From Rhodopseudomonas sp. P2A-2r (GTDB lineage Bacteria; Pseudomonadota; Alphaproteobacteria; Rhizobiales; Xanthobacteraceae), in assembly GCF_026015985.1 (NCBI RefSeq), contig NZ_CP110389.1, forward strand, positions 6,356,001 to 6,420,000: a stretch of 64,000 nt of DNA, given 5' to 3'. Numbering within the stretch: the stretch's first letter is position 1; the number at the start of each line of letters is the position of its first letter. Shown here in pieces: positions 7,729-17,589 of the stretch. The notes beneath the pieces are model-generated. The model was not told the origin of the DNA. It was given only the letters and a program-made list of their open reading frames with translations, and searched no databases. The translations under genes and the position numbers were made by a program.

Positions 7729-10028
7729 TGGATCAACTCCTTGAGATCGAGCACGAGCAACACGCGGCCGTCACCGAGCAAGGCAGTCCCGGCATATCCC
7801 GCAATCTTCGCGAGCATGCCTTCAAGCGGCTTCAGGATGACTTCCATTCCTTCACCGAAGGCCGATATCCCAAGTCCGATCGTTTGCCCGTTGACGCGGA
7901 CCACTAGTACGGCGATCTCCTCGCCCGCGGCCGGTTCGCCTGGTAGATCGAGAAGCTGAGTTAATCGAACAAGCGGAACCACCCGATCGCGCAGAACAAA
8001 AGCCTCGCATTCCTTGATACGAACGATATCGCTGCGAAGAACTTTCACGATCCCCTCGATCAAATCCATCGGAACGCCGAACAGGTTGTTGCCCAAGGCT
8101 ACGGTCATCACCCGGCTTACGGCCATGCTGAGTGGCAGGTCGATCCGGACCGTCGTGCCGGCGCCCTTGACGCTGGTCATCGCGATGCGGCCACCGGCCT
8201 TCTCGACAGCGTTGCGTACCACGTCCATACCGACGCCTCTGCCGGAAACGTCGGAGATGGTCTCAGCCGTCGAAAAACCCGCGGCGAACACCAGCATCGT
8301 GGCCTCGTCGTCGGTGATGGTGGCAAGACGCATCTCGTCGATCAGCCCGCGTTCGTAGGCCTTGCGCTTTATTGCATCCGGATCGATACCGCGTCCGTCG
8401 TCGACGACTTCGATCACCACCTGGTCGCCATCGCGCCGCGCCAGTAGCTTTACTCTCGCGGTACTCGGCTTGCCGAAGGCCAACCGTTTTTCGGGCGATT
8501 CGACTCCATGGTCGAGGCTGTTGCGGACCATGTGCAGCAGCGGGTCGAACAGGCTCTCGATGACGTTCTTGTCGGCCTCGGTATCTTCGCCTTCGATGAC
8601 AAGATCGACCTGCTTGCCTAGTTTGCGTGCCAGGTCGCGCACCAGTCGCGGAAACCGCTGAAATACCTGACCAACAGGCATCATGCGGATAGCCATCACG
8701 GCACCCTGCAGCTCCTGCGCAATGCGGTCAATGACGCCGTACTGATCCTTGATCTCGTGGCTGAGTTCGCGCGAGCCAAATTGCTGTTCGGCCCGCCGCG
8801 CGAGGAATGGCAGGCTGTTCTTTGCAACCACAAGCTCGCCGATCAGGTTCATCAGCGCATCGACCTTCTGCTGATCTACACGCAGCGTCTTTGGTCCTGC
8901 TCGTTCGGTTGTGTCGCCTGGTCCGGACTGGACTGCTTGTCCTGACATAGCCTGTTCTGGGACATTGTTCGCCGAATCGACCCCGGGTCGAAGCAGATCA
9001 GCGATCGCATTGCGCAGCGGCGCGGTCCATCCTGCGCCGAGCGACTCGGCTTGCGCCGTTTCGAGTATCGCAGCGTCTTCGGAATACCCGGCGAAGCACA
9101 ATGCGTTTGCGGCAACTCGAGCCGCGGAAGAGACCCGCCCTGCAAACTCTTCCAGCGGCGCATCAAACTCGAGCAGATCAATCTGCTCCCGCAGCAGCGC
9201 CTCGACCACGGCAGGCAAGACGATCCCGGATGCGACCTCGCTCAGCGAATCGGCCAACGCCGAAGCGGTAATCTCGGTGATCGTCACCTGATCAGGAACG
9301 CATCGGAAGAGCGTCTCCAATTCCGGACGGTCTGCCGTTGACAAGGCATGGAAGCCCAGATTGCAGCTGAACGGATTGAGATCGTAGAGCGCCGGCCAGG
9401 GCAGTCGCTCTTCGATGCCGAGCGCCTGCAATTGCGGAATCTGCATTGCCAAATGGAGAGGGTCTTCGCCTTTGAAGAAGCAGCCTTCCTCGGGCAGGTA
9501 GGAGACTAGGCTAATCGACTCTTCGCGAGCCGCTATTGCAGCATTCGCGATCATTTCTTTCCCAAACCAACGGCCGAGCGAGACGGCCGGACTGGAAGCG
9601 TTTGCTTTGGGAGCAAAGGGGTTAACGAGCGCTTCGATCGGCCCTTTGTTGAAACTCCCACGCAGCTCGGCGACCAGCTCCCTTGCGATCGGCGCCGCAT
9701 CGCCCGGAAGTGCCTCGTGGCGATCGAGATGCTCGATCCATCGTCCTACCTGATCCAGGGTCTTTAGCGTGAGATCGGCCATTTCCGGCGTCAGCAGAAG
9801 CGAATGCTCTCGTACCGCCTGGAAAATGTCCTCTCCCGCGTGCAGAAGCTGGGTAAGGGGTTGAACGTCGAACAGGCCCGACGATCCCTTGAGCGTATGA
9901 ACCGAGCGAAACAGGCGATTGATGGCCTCCTGATTGTCAGGGGCGCGCTCGAGCGCCAGCAGGTCCTCACCGGCCTCCTGCAGCAAATCGCGTGCCTCGG
10001 CGACGAATTGGGCGAGCAGCTCGTTCAT
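7725..10028 (-). CDS. cheA: CheA chemosensory histidine kinase
   Basis: This 767-aa kinase has the full CheA order. The P1 histidine phosphotransfer domain (1-110) carries His44 in VHTLKGSSG. A P2-like domain (about 155-260) would bind response regulators. P3 dimerisation helices (383-440) include KVDALMNLIGELV. The P4 ATPase domain (445-632) has the N box LLHMVRNSLDHG (His499, Asn503), the G1 box DDGRGID, and the G2 region around GFSTAETISDVSGRGVGMD. The P5 CheW-like domain fills 635-767. It takes signals from the receptors through the triple CheW and passes phosphate to CheB, CheY and the other receivers here. It overlaps the response-regulator gene upstream and the STAS gene downstream by 4 bases each. 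All key residues are present, so the kinase should be active. Confidence 0.97.
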   Translation of the reverse strand: MNELLAQFVAEARDLLQEAGEDLLALERAPDNQEAINRLFRSVHTLKGSSGLFDVQPLTQLLHAGEDIFQAVREHSLLLTPEMADLTLKTLDQVGRWIEHLDRHEALPGDAAPIARELVAELRGSFNKGPIEALVNPFAPKANASSPAVSLGRWFGKEMIANAAIAAREESISLVSYLPEEGCFFKGEDPLHLAMQIPQLQALGIEERLPWPALYDLNPFSCNLGFHALSTADRPELETLFRCVPDQVTITEITASALADSLSEVASGIVLPAVVEALLREQIDLLEFDAPLEEFAGRVSSAARVAANALCFAGYSEDAAILETAQAESLGAGWTAPLRNAIADLLRPGVDSANNVPEQAMSGQAVQSGPGDTTERAGPKTLRVDQQKVDALMNLIGELVVAKNSLPFLARRAEQQFGSRELSHEIKDQYGVIDRIAQELQGAVMAIRMMPVGQVFQRFPRLVRDLARKLGKQVDLVIEGEDTEADKNVIESLFDPLLHMVRNSLDHGVESPEKRLAFGKPSTARVKLLARRDGDQVVIEVVDDGRGIDPDAIKRKAYERGLIDEMRLATITDDEATMLVFAAGFSTAETISDVSGRGVGMDVVRNAVEKAGGRIAMTSVKGAGTTVRIDLPLSMAVSRVMTVALGNNLFGVPMDLIEGIVKVLRSDIVRIKECEAFVLRDRVVPLVRLTQLLDLPGEPAAGEEIAVLVVRVNGQTIGLGISAFGEGMEVILKPLEGMLAKIAGYAGTALLGDGRVLLVLDLKELIQ

Positions 10029-10447
10029 GCGACGCTCCTTCCGAGCAGGGCGGCGACATAAAGTGCAAGCTGATCCCGTGAGACCGGCTTGACCAGATAG
10101 GCATTGGCGCCCGCCTTGAGCGCGGTTCGATGATCCTCCGCGCAGGCTTCGCTCGTAGTCATGAGCGCCGGCATCGCATGCGTGATCGGTTCCCGCCGCA
10201 GCGCATGCAGGAAGGTGTAGCCGTCCATCATTGGCATGTTGACGTCAACGATACAGAGATCGAACGGTGTCTGAAGCGCCTTCTCTAAGCCCTCAATGCC
10301 GTTGATTGCCTCTTCCACGCGGTAACCTTCGCGTTCAAGGATCTGCCGATAGTAGAGCCGGACGACGGTTGCGTCATCGACGACGAGAATCTGTGGAGAC
10401 GAATCTTCTGGAACCGGCTCCGCCGACGTTACCAAGTGCATGTTCAC
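10025..10447 (-). CDS. Single-domain response regulator between CheR and CheA
   Basis: With the GTG start at 10447 this is a 140-aa receiver domain preceded by about 17 unstructured residues. It has Asp24-Asp25 (LVVDD), the phospho-acceptor Asp68 in CIVDVNMP, and Lys in YLVKPVS. The GTG overlaps the cheR stop as GTGA and has GGAGG five bases upstream, a better site than ATG at 10441. A longer frame running back to 10564 lies inside cheR and is not needed. Its place directly before cheA suggests it is a CheA substrate. The Thr/Ser switch region reads ALMTTSEA. Confidence 0.9.
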   Translation of the reverse strand: MNMHLVTSAEPVPEDSSPQILVVDDATVVRLYYRQILEREGYRVEEAINGIEGLEKALQTPFDLCIVDVNMPMMDGYTFLHALRREPITHAMPALMTTSEACAEDHRTALKAGANAYLVKPVSRDQLALYVAALLGRSVA

Positions 10448-11316
10448 CGGGGACCTCCACGTTTCTGGTAGACGATCGCCTGCGGAAATTTTCTGACCTC
10501 GAACAACGAAGATATCCGGCTCATTGATTCTGAATGCCCCAGACAGATAAAGCCTCCCTGACAAAGACTGTCGTAAAACGACTCGACAACTTGTCGCCTG
10601 GAGCGGTCATCGAAATAGATCAGCATGTTGCGGCAGAAGATAACATCGAGGCTGGCGAACTGGCGCATCTCCGCGACATCGCTCGCATTCACCTTCGTGA
10701 AACGCACAGATTGGCGGATTGCGTCGATCAGCCGGAAACCTTCCGCCCCTGCCGACACGAAATATTTGCGCACCAGCGACGGCAAAAGCCGATGCAGCGA
10801 CCTTGCGTCGTATTTGCCGTCTTCCGCCGCGCGCAGGACATTGGTGTCGATGTCGGACGCCATGATTTCGATGTCGTAGTCATCGACCTGCGCCCAGTTC
10901 TCGAGAAGGTACATGGCTATCGAGTAGGGCTCTTCTCCGGTCGAGCACGGCATCGACCAGATGCGGATACGGTCGCCCTTGCGGCGGTCGGAGACCAGTT
11001 CGGGAAGAATACTGCTGACCAGGCACTCAAGCTGGTGATCCTCGCGATAGAAATATGTCTCGTTGATGGTTAGCAGATTGATCAGGATTTCGATCTCGCC
11101 GGCAGCGTCGTGCCGCCGCAAGCGCTCGAAGTAGTCGCTCGCGCCAGCGGCGCCGCTCTTCTGAATGCGGTCAATGAGACGCTTGTCGACAAAATACCGC
11201 TTGTTGTCGCCAAACGAGATACCGGTACGTCGATAGAAATATTCGCAAAATTTCTGATACTCGACTTCGCTGATTGAATGCGTTGCCGTGGGGCGTTGCG
11301 CCAGGACCGGCATCAC
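10444..11316 (-). CDS. cheR: CheR chemoreceptor glutamate methyltransferase
   Basis: CheR methylates receptor glutamates with S-adenosylmethionine for adaptation. This 290-aa protein has the N-terminal helical domain, the NETYFYRE motif (85-92; NETxFFR in the family), the SAM pocket SMPCSTGEEPYS (121-132), and the second conserved segment DVIFCRNMLIYF near 230-240. The length is normal for CheR without a TPR extension. It starts in an ATGA overlap with the HEAT-repeat gene and ends in a GTGA overlap with the receiver gene. It should act on both receptors in this operon, whose coiled coils have the usual Glu/Gln heptads. Confidence 0.96.
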   Translation of the reverse strand: MMPVLAQRPTATHSISEVEYQKFCEYFYRRTGISFGDNKRYFVDKRLIDRIQKSGAAGASDYFERLRRHDAAGEIEILINLLTINETYFYREDHQLECLVSSILPELVSDRRKGDRIRIWSMPCSTGEEPYSIAMYLLENWAQVDDYDIEIMASDIDTNVLRAAEDGKYDARSLHRLLPSLVRKYFVSAGAEGFRLIDAIRQSVRFTKVNASDVAEMRQFASLDVIFCRNMLIYFDDRSRRQVVESFYDSLCQGGFICLGHSESMSRISSLFEVRKFPQAIVYQKRGGPR

Positions 11317-11936
11317 GCGCCCCGCGGATCGTTGCAGCGGATGCGGTCACAGGCGATGTCGATGGCGAACACGAGGAAGGGCTCTCCGGCGAAGCGAGTA
11401 CGAAGCCCGTAGAGCGCCGCCAGTAACTCTTTCGTCCCAACCTCTGTCGCTACATCCACAGCCGCAGCACAAACATTGACGTGCGGCTCGTGCTCGAAAA
11501 CGCGCAGCAACCGCGGGTTGGCCACTTCGCTCGGCCACGCCCTCGTGACTTCAATGGCGAGAATACGGACGTCAACGTCCGACTCGTTCATAAGCGCGTC
11601 AAGCACGGTTACAGCATCATTGTCCAGACGTTTCAGTGACTCGATGGCACCCCCACGCAGATTGGCATCATCGCTGCGGATAAACGAAGCGATCAATTTG
11701 GCTGCCAGCGCTCCGCCGATATCGGCCAGACTGCCGAACAGAGCGTCGCGTACCCGGGGATCAGGCTCACATTCGAGGCGGGCAGCCAGAGTGGCTGCTG
11801 CAGCCGGGTTCCCGGACAGGGCGCGCGCCGCACGCCGCCGTTCGTCGACATCATTGCCGGTTAACTGATCCTCACGAAGTTCGAAAGTTTCAGTTTTCGT
11901 ATGCGGCACATCGGAAGCAAATCTCACTAATGGCAT
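11313..11936 (-). CDS. HEAT-repeat protein inserted between cheB and cheR
   Basis: From ATG 11936, one base after the cheB stop, this is a 207-aa protein. It has helical repeats in which Arg/Asp-rich turns alternate with Leu/Ala helices (for example ERRRAARALSG, DPRVRDALFGSLAD, DANLRGGAIESLKR, DVDVRILAIEV, HVNVCAAAVDV). These are HEAT/PBS-lyase-like repeats spaced about 30 residues apart. Such repeats form protein-binding solenoids. HEAT-repeat proteins of this kind occur in some alternative chemosensory clusters, but their partner is not established to my knowledge. The gene is translationally linked on both sides, so I infer a structural or adaptor role with CheB, CheR or the receptors. It has no signal peptide or membrane segment. 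Confidence 0.8.
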   Translation of the reverse strand: MPLVRFASDVPHTKTETFELREDQLTGNDVDERRRAARALSGNPAAAATLAARLECEPDPRVRDALFGSLADIGGALAAKLIASFIRSDDANLRGGAIESLKRLDNDAVTVLDALMNESDVDVRILAIEVTRAWPSEVANPRLLRVFEHEPHVNVCAAAVDVATEVGTKELLAALYGLRTRFAGEPFLVFAIDIACDRIRCNDPRGA

Positions 11937-11937
11937 G

Positions 11938-13008
11938 TCAGTTCGTCCATCGCCGGAGTTGATCTGCAACTCGCTCGATCGGGAGCACAATCGTAGCTCC
12001 GCCGCGCTTTACCAGTTCGCCAGGCATTCCCCATACAACCGCGGTATCCTCCGACTCCGCGATGGTCCGGCCGCCGCGCGACTTTAGCTCGGCCATGGCG
12101 CGCGCACCGTCGTCACCCATGCCGGTGAGCATGACCCCGAGAAGATGCTCCGGGGTTACATGCTCCAGCGCGCTCTCGACCAAGCGTTCTACACTTGGAT
12201 GCCAGTTGTGCAGCGGAGACGCGGGAACCGGAATGGCAGCGAGAACACCTGCGCGGACGACGACCAGAAAGTCGGCGTCTCCGCGTCCGACATAGGCGAC
12301 ACCGCCTCGCAGCGGCATCGGCCGAGTTACCTCGACGACTTCGAGTTCTGACAAACTATTGATCCGACGTGCAAACACCCCGGTGAAGCTTTCAGGCATG
12401 TGCTGCGCGATCAGGATCGGCCAAGGAAAATTACCCGGCAGCCGCGGCAGAACCGTCTCGATCGCGCCCGGTCCTCCGGTCGATACACCGATCAGAACCA
12501 CTCCTTTTGCCGTACCTGAACCTCCAGTTCTCGCGCTACTTGCCGAACGCCTCGCGTCTTCTACCGACTGGGCGCGGTGGCGGACGCGATCGAGAAGTCC
12601 GCGGCTCTTGCTGATGCGTGCTCTCGCGGCACTGCGAACCTTGGCAACCAGCGCGACCCTGATCTTGTCAATGTGCAGCGAGACCGTGCCGTCCGGTTTA
12701 GGAATGAAATCTACGGCGCCGAGGCTCAGCGCCTGCAGCGTCACCTCCGCGCCTTCGCCGGTGATCGACGAAACCATCACCACGGGCTTTGGACATTCGA
12801 CCATGATGCGACTGAGGCAAGTGATCCCATCCATCTCCGGCATGTTCACGTCGAGCGTGATCACGTCGGGAGCTATGGACCGCGCCATCGACAATGCTTC
12901 CGCGCCGTTGCGGGCAAAACTCACCTCGAAATCGCCTTCGGCTTTGAAGATGTCGCCCAGACACTTGCGCATCAGGGCGGAATCGTCGGCAATCAGGAGC
13001 TTAAGCAT
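11938..13008 (-). CDS. cheB: CheB receptor methylesterase/deamidase
   Basis: CheB removes methyl groups from receptors when phosphorylated by CheA. The N-terminal receiver domain has Asp8-Asp9 and the phospho-acceptor Asp53 in ITLDVNMPEMDG. A basic linker (about 120-165) leads to the esterase domain, whose triad is present as Ser176 in GVSTGGPG, His203 in AQHMP and Asp300 in TGMGDDG. The 356-aa length is normal. Its start lies 8 bases inside the 3' end of the triple CheW gene, and the next gene starts 1 base after its stop. With cheR it gives the operon a full adaptation loop. Confidence 0.97.
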   Translation of the reverse strand: MLKLLIADDSALMRKCLGDIFKAEGDFEVSFARNGAEALSMARSIAPDVITLDVNMPEMDGITCLSRIMVECPKPVVMVSSITGEGAEVTLQALSLGAVDFIPKPDGTVSLHIDKIRVALVAKVRSAARARISKSRGLLDRVRHRAQSVEDARRSASSARTGGSGTAKGVVLIGVSTGGPGAIETVLPRLPGNFPWPILIAQHMPESFTGVFARRINSLSELEVVEVTRPMPLRGGVAYVGRGDADFLVVVRAGVLAAIPVPASPLHNWHPSVERLVESALEHVTPEHLLGVMLTGMGDDGARAMAELKSRGGRTIAESEDTAVVWGMPGELVKRGGATIVLPIERVADQLRRWTN

Positions 13009-14631
13009 TCGCCGCGCTCAGTTCTTCGACCGCAGCGCGTTGCCTGGCTCCACCGGAGGTTTCCTCAAGCGTCGCAATCTCGTGTCTTTCCAGCAGATGA
13101 TCGGTGTCGATCAGCAGGATCATTCGCTTTTGTTTCTCGAGATTGGCGACGCGCGATATGATGCGCGCCTGTTCCTCAGAGAGCGAAGGTGTCGGTCCGA
13201 TCGAATTGCGTGGAATCTTCAGGACTTCGGAGACCGAATCGACGATGAATCCGGTACGCACACCATCAATCGTGAACACCATGATCCGCTGGCGGTCGTT
13301 GCGCTCGATATCATCGAGATCGAACCGCGTCCGCTGATCGACTACCGGCAGTACCGCCCCCGGAGGTTCACGACACCCTTGATGAAACTAGGAGCCTTTG
13401 GCAAACGCGTCAGTGTATCGGGGACTCGTACGATCTCCTGTACGGAACCGATCGGGGCGCCGTATTCCTCGTCGGCGAGGCGGAACACCACGAACTGCTC
13501 TTCCTCCGCCAGCGCGGTCGCGCCGTCGACCTGGTCCGCAGCCATGATGTCCTCCACGTTTCCCTCTGAATCGACGTTCTCTGCCGCGCGACGAACTACC
13601 TCGTTCTCAAACAAGGCTTCCGCCGACAGCACCGAAACCAGTCGTTTGCCACCGTTCAGCCGGCAAATGCCCTGGATCTCGCCGTTGGCTTTCCCACCCC
13701 GCATCAGGCTCGGCACCGGATCGAGCATGTTGCGGTTCACGCGCAAGACTTCCTTGACCGTATCCATGACGATTCCAACCGAGGACTGGTCGGGCAGCGG
13801 CACCACCACGATCTTGTTGCGGTCATCGAGCGCAACCGCAGGCAGGCCGAACATTTCACGCAGGCTGACAAGCGGCAGCAGCCGATTGCGCAGCGTCACC
13901 ACGCCAAGGACATGCGCATCGGTTTTGGGCATCCGGTTGATATGGTCGGGAACCTGGACGATCTCCTGAACGTTCTCGATCGAAAGCGCGTATTCCTGTC
14001 CGGCAACCTCGAAGCTCACAAGCTGCATTTCGTCGGTCGTCGCGGTCGCCTGTTCCACGACTGCGTCGATCTCGCCGTTACCAGCTTTCTGAGGGCCTCG
14101 ATGCCCCGAGCCAGAATCGCTTTCGAAAAGCCGAACGGGGTCGAGAATCATGATCATCCCTTTCCCGTCGGCCGTCTTGATCATGCCGCGCAGAAGATCG
14201 GTATTGACCGTCGCCTCGATCGAACTAACACTTTCGATCTGATCGAGCGCCGCTGTCACAACTGCCGACATCCGGTCGACGACGAGGCCAACGGGGATGC
14301 CTTGATTGATAACGACCACGCGCGTTGCGTCGTTGTGTTCGACATTCGGGTAACGGAATATCCGCCGCAGACTGGTGACGGACATTACTGTGCCGCGCAG
14401 ATTCGCCAGACCTTCTAGGCTTTCGTGACTGAGGGGCACCTGAATGATCTCAGGCATCCGAATAATTTCCTGCACTTCGGCGAGCGGGACCGCGAAGATG
14501 CCGTCGTCGATGTGGAAGGTGACGTACTGCCGGTTTTCGCCGGTTGAGTTGACGTGTTGCCGGTTGTCTCCGGCCGGTTCATCCACCGGAGACAGTGGCG
14601 GGGCGTCGATCAGGTCTGATTCCATATTCAC
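13001..14631 (-). CDS. cheW: Triple-domain CheW coupling protein (frameshifted in the read sequence)
   Basis: Three CheW domains lie in tandem: about 34-170 (QYVTFHIDDGIFAVPLAEV), 200-345 (LVSFEVAGQEYALSIENV) and 378-535 (FVVFRLADEEYGAPIGSV), each with an NLRG-type segment. The third domain breaks after VVNLRG at a C5 run (13357-13361). One more base there would read on as AVLPVVDQRTRFDLDD in the frame that ends at 13001, giving 543 aa. Because the continuation matches CheW so well, I think the base is missing from the sequence rather than from the organism. CheW links receptors to CheA; a three-domain form could cross-link arrays. The gene starts 17 bases after the soluble receptor stop, and cheB overlaps its end. 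Confidence 0.9.
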
Positions 14632-14648
14632 GAGCGTAACCTTTCCAA

Positions 14649-16580
14649 TTAATCTCGTGAGTTCTGGAGTTCGTCGGCGAGCGAGGCTATTTCCTCGACT
14701 GCGACCGCCAATTCCTCGGCACCCTTCGACTGCTGTTTCGCCGCGCTTGCTGCCTCGACAGCTCCCTTGCTGGCCTGGTCTGCTGCGATAGCAATCTGCT
14801 GCGTCGCCTTCTGCGCTTCCTGTACCGCGGTCAGGATGATGTCCGCACCCTTGAGGATTTCCTCGTTGCCGCTCAGCACGATCGCCATGTCCTGCTCAAC
14901 CATTGCGAGGTTAGTCGTGATGGCCTTATTGTTCTGCACTTCCACCACAGCTGCCGCGGCAATCTGCTCCAGATCGCGCCGGACCGCGACAATCTGGTCC
15001 TGGGTCGCCTTGACGACGTCCTTGATGCGGTCGGCATTCTCCGCTGATTCCCGCGCGAGGTTGCGGATGTCAGTCGAGACCACCATAAAACCCTTGCCGA
15101 ACTCGCCGGCGCGGGCCGCCTCGATCGATCCGTTGATCGCCAGCATATTGGTCTGAATCGACACCGTCGTGATCGAGTCGACGATCTTGTCGATACGCCG
15201 GCTGACCTGCTCCAGCGTGGCGATGAGCTCGCCGCTCTTGTTGGTCTCTTCCAGCCCCTTGGAGACGCCCGAGATGAGTTCTTCGACCGCAGAGCGACTT
15301 GCCTTCACCAGGTCGGAGATTGTACGACCTGATTCCAGCCCGGCCTTCGCACGCTCCTGCGATAGCGCAGCGCCCTTTTCGATTTGGGAGTTGCCGGCGC
15401 TCGACTGCTGTGCGGCGGCGGCGGCCTGTTGCGATCCTTTGTTGATTTGCTCAATCGCCGCCATGATCTGGGTCGCCGAGCCGCTGATTTCCTGAACCGC
15501 GGAAGATAGCTGCTCGGCCGCGGAAGCCATTTCCTCCGCGCTTTTCGAAATGTCGGTGCTGTTCTTCAGTTCGTCGGCAAGCGTGGACAATTCTTCCGAC
15601 GCGGTCTGGCTTTGGTTCAGCGCCACGTTCTGCTGATCGACCGTCTTTAAGGCCTCTTCGCAGGCCGCCGACTGCTCGGTTGCCGCCGCCGCAATCTGCT
15701 CCGAACCCTTCTGCACTTCCTTGGTGGCCAGGTCGGACTGCAGCGCCGCGCTTGCGATTTCTGTGCTTCCCGCAACGATCCCAAGCATGTCGGACCGCGC
15801 CTTTTCCAGCTGCACGGTGACGGCTTTGCCCTTCTCGGCTTCAACTCGGGCCGCCTCGGCCGCTCCGTTGATGCCGTCGGCGATGGTCTTAACTTCGCCT
15901 TGAATCTGGCCAACGAGGCCCTGGATTTCGCTGGCGCTCTTTTCGGACGTCTCAGCCAGAGCTCTTACTTCATCGGCGACTACCGCGAAGCCTTTGCCGT
16001 GCTGGCCCGCCCTGGCTGCCTCGATGGCGGCGTTGAGGGCAAGCAAGTTGGTTTGATCGGCGATGCGCGCGACCGCTTTCACGATTTCGCCAATGTCGGC
16101 TGCCTGCTTTTCAAGTTCGACGACCATTTGAACGGAAGCGAGTTGGCGGTCGGCGCCAGCACCGATATTGGCGACCGAGGCGCTGATCTGAGAGTTCAGC
16201 TCTCCGAGCAGAGCCTGCAGCGCCTCGGATTTCTGCCGCGAGATTTCGGCCTTCTCCTTCGCCTGGGTCACGCCGGTGGCGATATCGGTCACCGCGACGA
16301 GCGATTGCTGCGCGGCGCCAGATGCCTCTTCGGCGCCAGCCGCTATCTGCTCCATCGACTTGGAAAGTTCCTGCGCTGCCGAAGCGGATTCGCTGATTGC
16401 CGAAGCCATTTCCGCCGTCGCGGCTGCAACTCGCTCGGCGACCTTCTGCTGGCGCGCAAAGGTGCGGGCCCGCTTGCGCTGGACTTCAGCCTGGCCAGCA
16501 CTGCGATCGGTACCGCTAGAAGTATGCCCGAATTCTTCGCGCCGGGCCGGCCCAATCTGTGCTCGCTTGGCTAAAGTCAT
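14649..16580 (-). CDS. Soluble chemoreceptor with two MCP signalling hairpins
   Basis: From ATG 16580, with GGAGA upstream, this is a 643-aa cytoplasmic receptor without membrane or sensor domains. It is Ala/Glu/Gln-rich coiled coil throughout. It carries two complete hairpin tips, at about 170-214 ([21 protein letters not shown]) and 466-514 ([21 protein letters not shown]). Each is followed by the typical FAVVADEV- or [12 protein letters not shown] strand. A tandem pair of MCP signalling domains is uncommon. It is the first gene of the operon. Possible reasons include contact with two arrays, or a fused receptor dimer, but neither is shown by sequence. Input must come from partner proteins, for example the HEAT or STAS-like proteins or the phytochrome. 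Confidence 0.9.
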   Translation of the reverse strand: MTLAKRAQIGPARREEFGHTSSGTDRSAGQAEVQRKRARTFARQQKVAERVAAATAEMASAISESASAAQELSKSMEQIAAGAEEASGAAQQSLVAVTDIATGVTQAKEKAEISRQKSEALQALLGELNSQISASVANIGAGADRQLASVQMVVELEKQAADIGEIVKAVARIADQTNLLALNAAIEAARAGQHGKGFAVVADEVRALAETSEKSASEIQGLVGQIQGEVKTIADGINGAAEAARVEAEKGKAVTVQLEKARSDMLGIVAGSTEIASAALQSDLATKEVQKGSEQIAAAATEQSAACEEALKTVDQQNVALNQSQTASEELSTLADELKNSTDISKSAEEMASAAEQLSSAVQEISGSATQIMAAIEQINKGSQQAAAAAQQSSAGNSQIEKGAALSQERAKAGLESGRTISDLVKASRSAVEELISGVSKGLEETNKSGELIATLEQVSRRIDKIVDSITTVSIQTNMLAINGSIEAARAGEFGKGFMVVSTDIRNLARESAENADRIKDVVKATQDQIVAVRRDLEQIAAAAVVEVQNNKAITTNLAMVEQDMAIVLSGNEEILKGADIILTAVQEAQKATQQIAIAADQASKGAVEAASAAKQQSKGAEELAVAVEEIASLADELQNSRD

Positions 16581-17250
16581 GTTCGTTCTCCAAAGAGTCG
16601 GGTTTGCAATCACCGATCCGCAAGGACGGCGAGAGCGAGGTTTAAGTTTTCTGGCGAATCAGTCGATAAGCTCGACCCGAACATGCTGCCGCAGTTCGGC
16701 TGTTGGTGTTAAGTAATCGAGACGTAGGAATACTGGTCAATGTTGCTCACCGATCATACAATGATTGCGCGACAGGCAACGCCTCTTGTTGGGCCGTATT
16801 CTCTTCGCGTGTTTGCGCATTTCGCGTCCGTAGTAGTGACCACGCGAAGAAGGACGGCGACTCAACTCGAGCCCTGTTACGCATTAGATCCTGCGACTAG
16901 CGAATATGCGTCGGCAGGCACATGGACCGAGAGACAAACGAACGGCCGCCTCGCGCGCCACAAGCTGCCGTTCCCTCCATTGAGCTAATTTAGGCGGTTC
17001 GGGGTCGGGCTTCGAATAGGATATTGAGCCGCATTAGGCATTTATTCTGCATCATCCGATGCACAGATCTAGCGCACACGAACTGGCAACCATTCCTTCT
17101 TCTATCCCGCTGCATCCGTTTTCACGACGGCGGAAATCCTCCTCTTCCAACATACGTGCGGCCGCTCCATCAGACAGTCCGCGAGCATGATTTGGTGCTC
17201 TTTAGCCTTCCCGAATGTGATCGGTTGTTGGCAACGCTAGGGAGAGGTCG
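16581..17250. other. Upstream region of the che-phytochrome operon
   Basis: These 670 bases hold the start region of the minus-strand operon and the 5' side of the plus-strand HTH gene. Composition is closer to average GC than the neighbouring genes. I see no convincing open frame, RNA gene or clear -35/-10 pair. As the only sizeable gap upstream of 15 kb of packed genes, it probably holds the main operon promoter. Confidence 0.45.
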
Positions 17251-17481
17251 ATGTCTGATAGAAAGTTTCTGACCGCCGAAGAAGTGTCTGAAAGATATCG
17301 TGGCAGTGTTTCAATTGGCACTCTTCGAAATTGGCGAGCGATGAAGGTAGGCCCAGCCTTCGTCAAAATTGGCAAGGCCGTTTTGTATCCGACGAATGAG
17401 CTTGATGCCTGGGATCGGAAGAATACGGTGACGTGCCGCGCGTCAAAAGGACTCGACGTGGATAAGGATGAAGAAGCGTGA
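17251..17481 (+). CDS. Small HTH protein (excisionase/AlpA-like)
   Basis: This 76-aa protein has the helix-turn-helix layout of the HTH_17/excisionase group: LTAEEVSERY (recognition of the start helix), SIGTLRNWRA and a wing-like GPAFVKIGKAVLYP followed by ELDAWD. It has a good ribosome site (GGGAGAGG, 4 bases before ATG). Such proteins control excision or transcription in integrated elements. It sits just before a radC 3' stump, so it may be the last survivor of an element that cut radC. The C-terminal tail is acidic. Function as a regulator or excisionase is inferred from fold and position. Confidence 0.75.
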   Translation: MSDRKFLTAEEVSERYRGSVSIGTLRNWRAMKVGPAFVKIGKAVLYPTNELDAWDRKNTVTCRASKGLDVDKDEEA

Positions 17482-17589
17482 GAATCCCAGACGAGCACAC
17501 AGAACCGCTCCCAATTGCCGCCCCCTCACAGATAAATCAGCTCTCTAAAACGATTAATTTTCAATACGTTACGTGAGAGAAGAAGACTC

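Noticed and set aside
12359..13969. 536-aa plus-strand open frame
   Set aside because: It lies wholly opposite cheB and cheW, which are certain. High GC creates long antisense frames.
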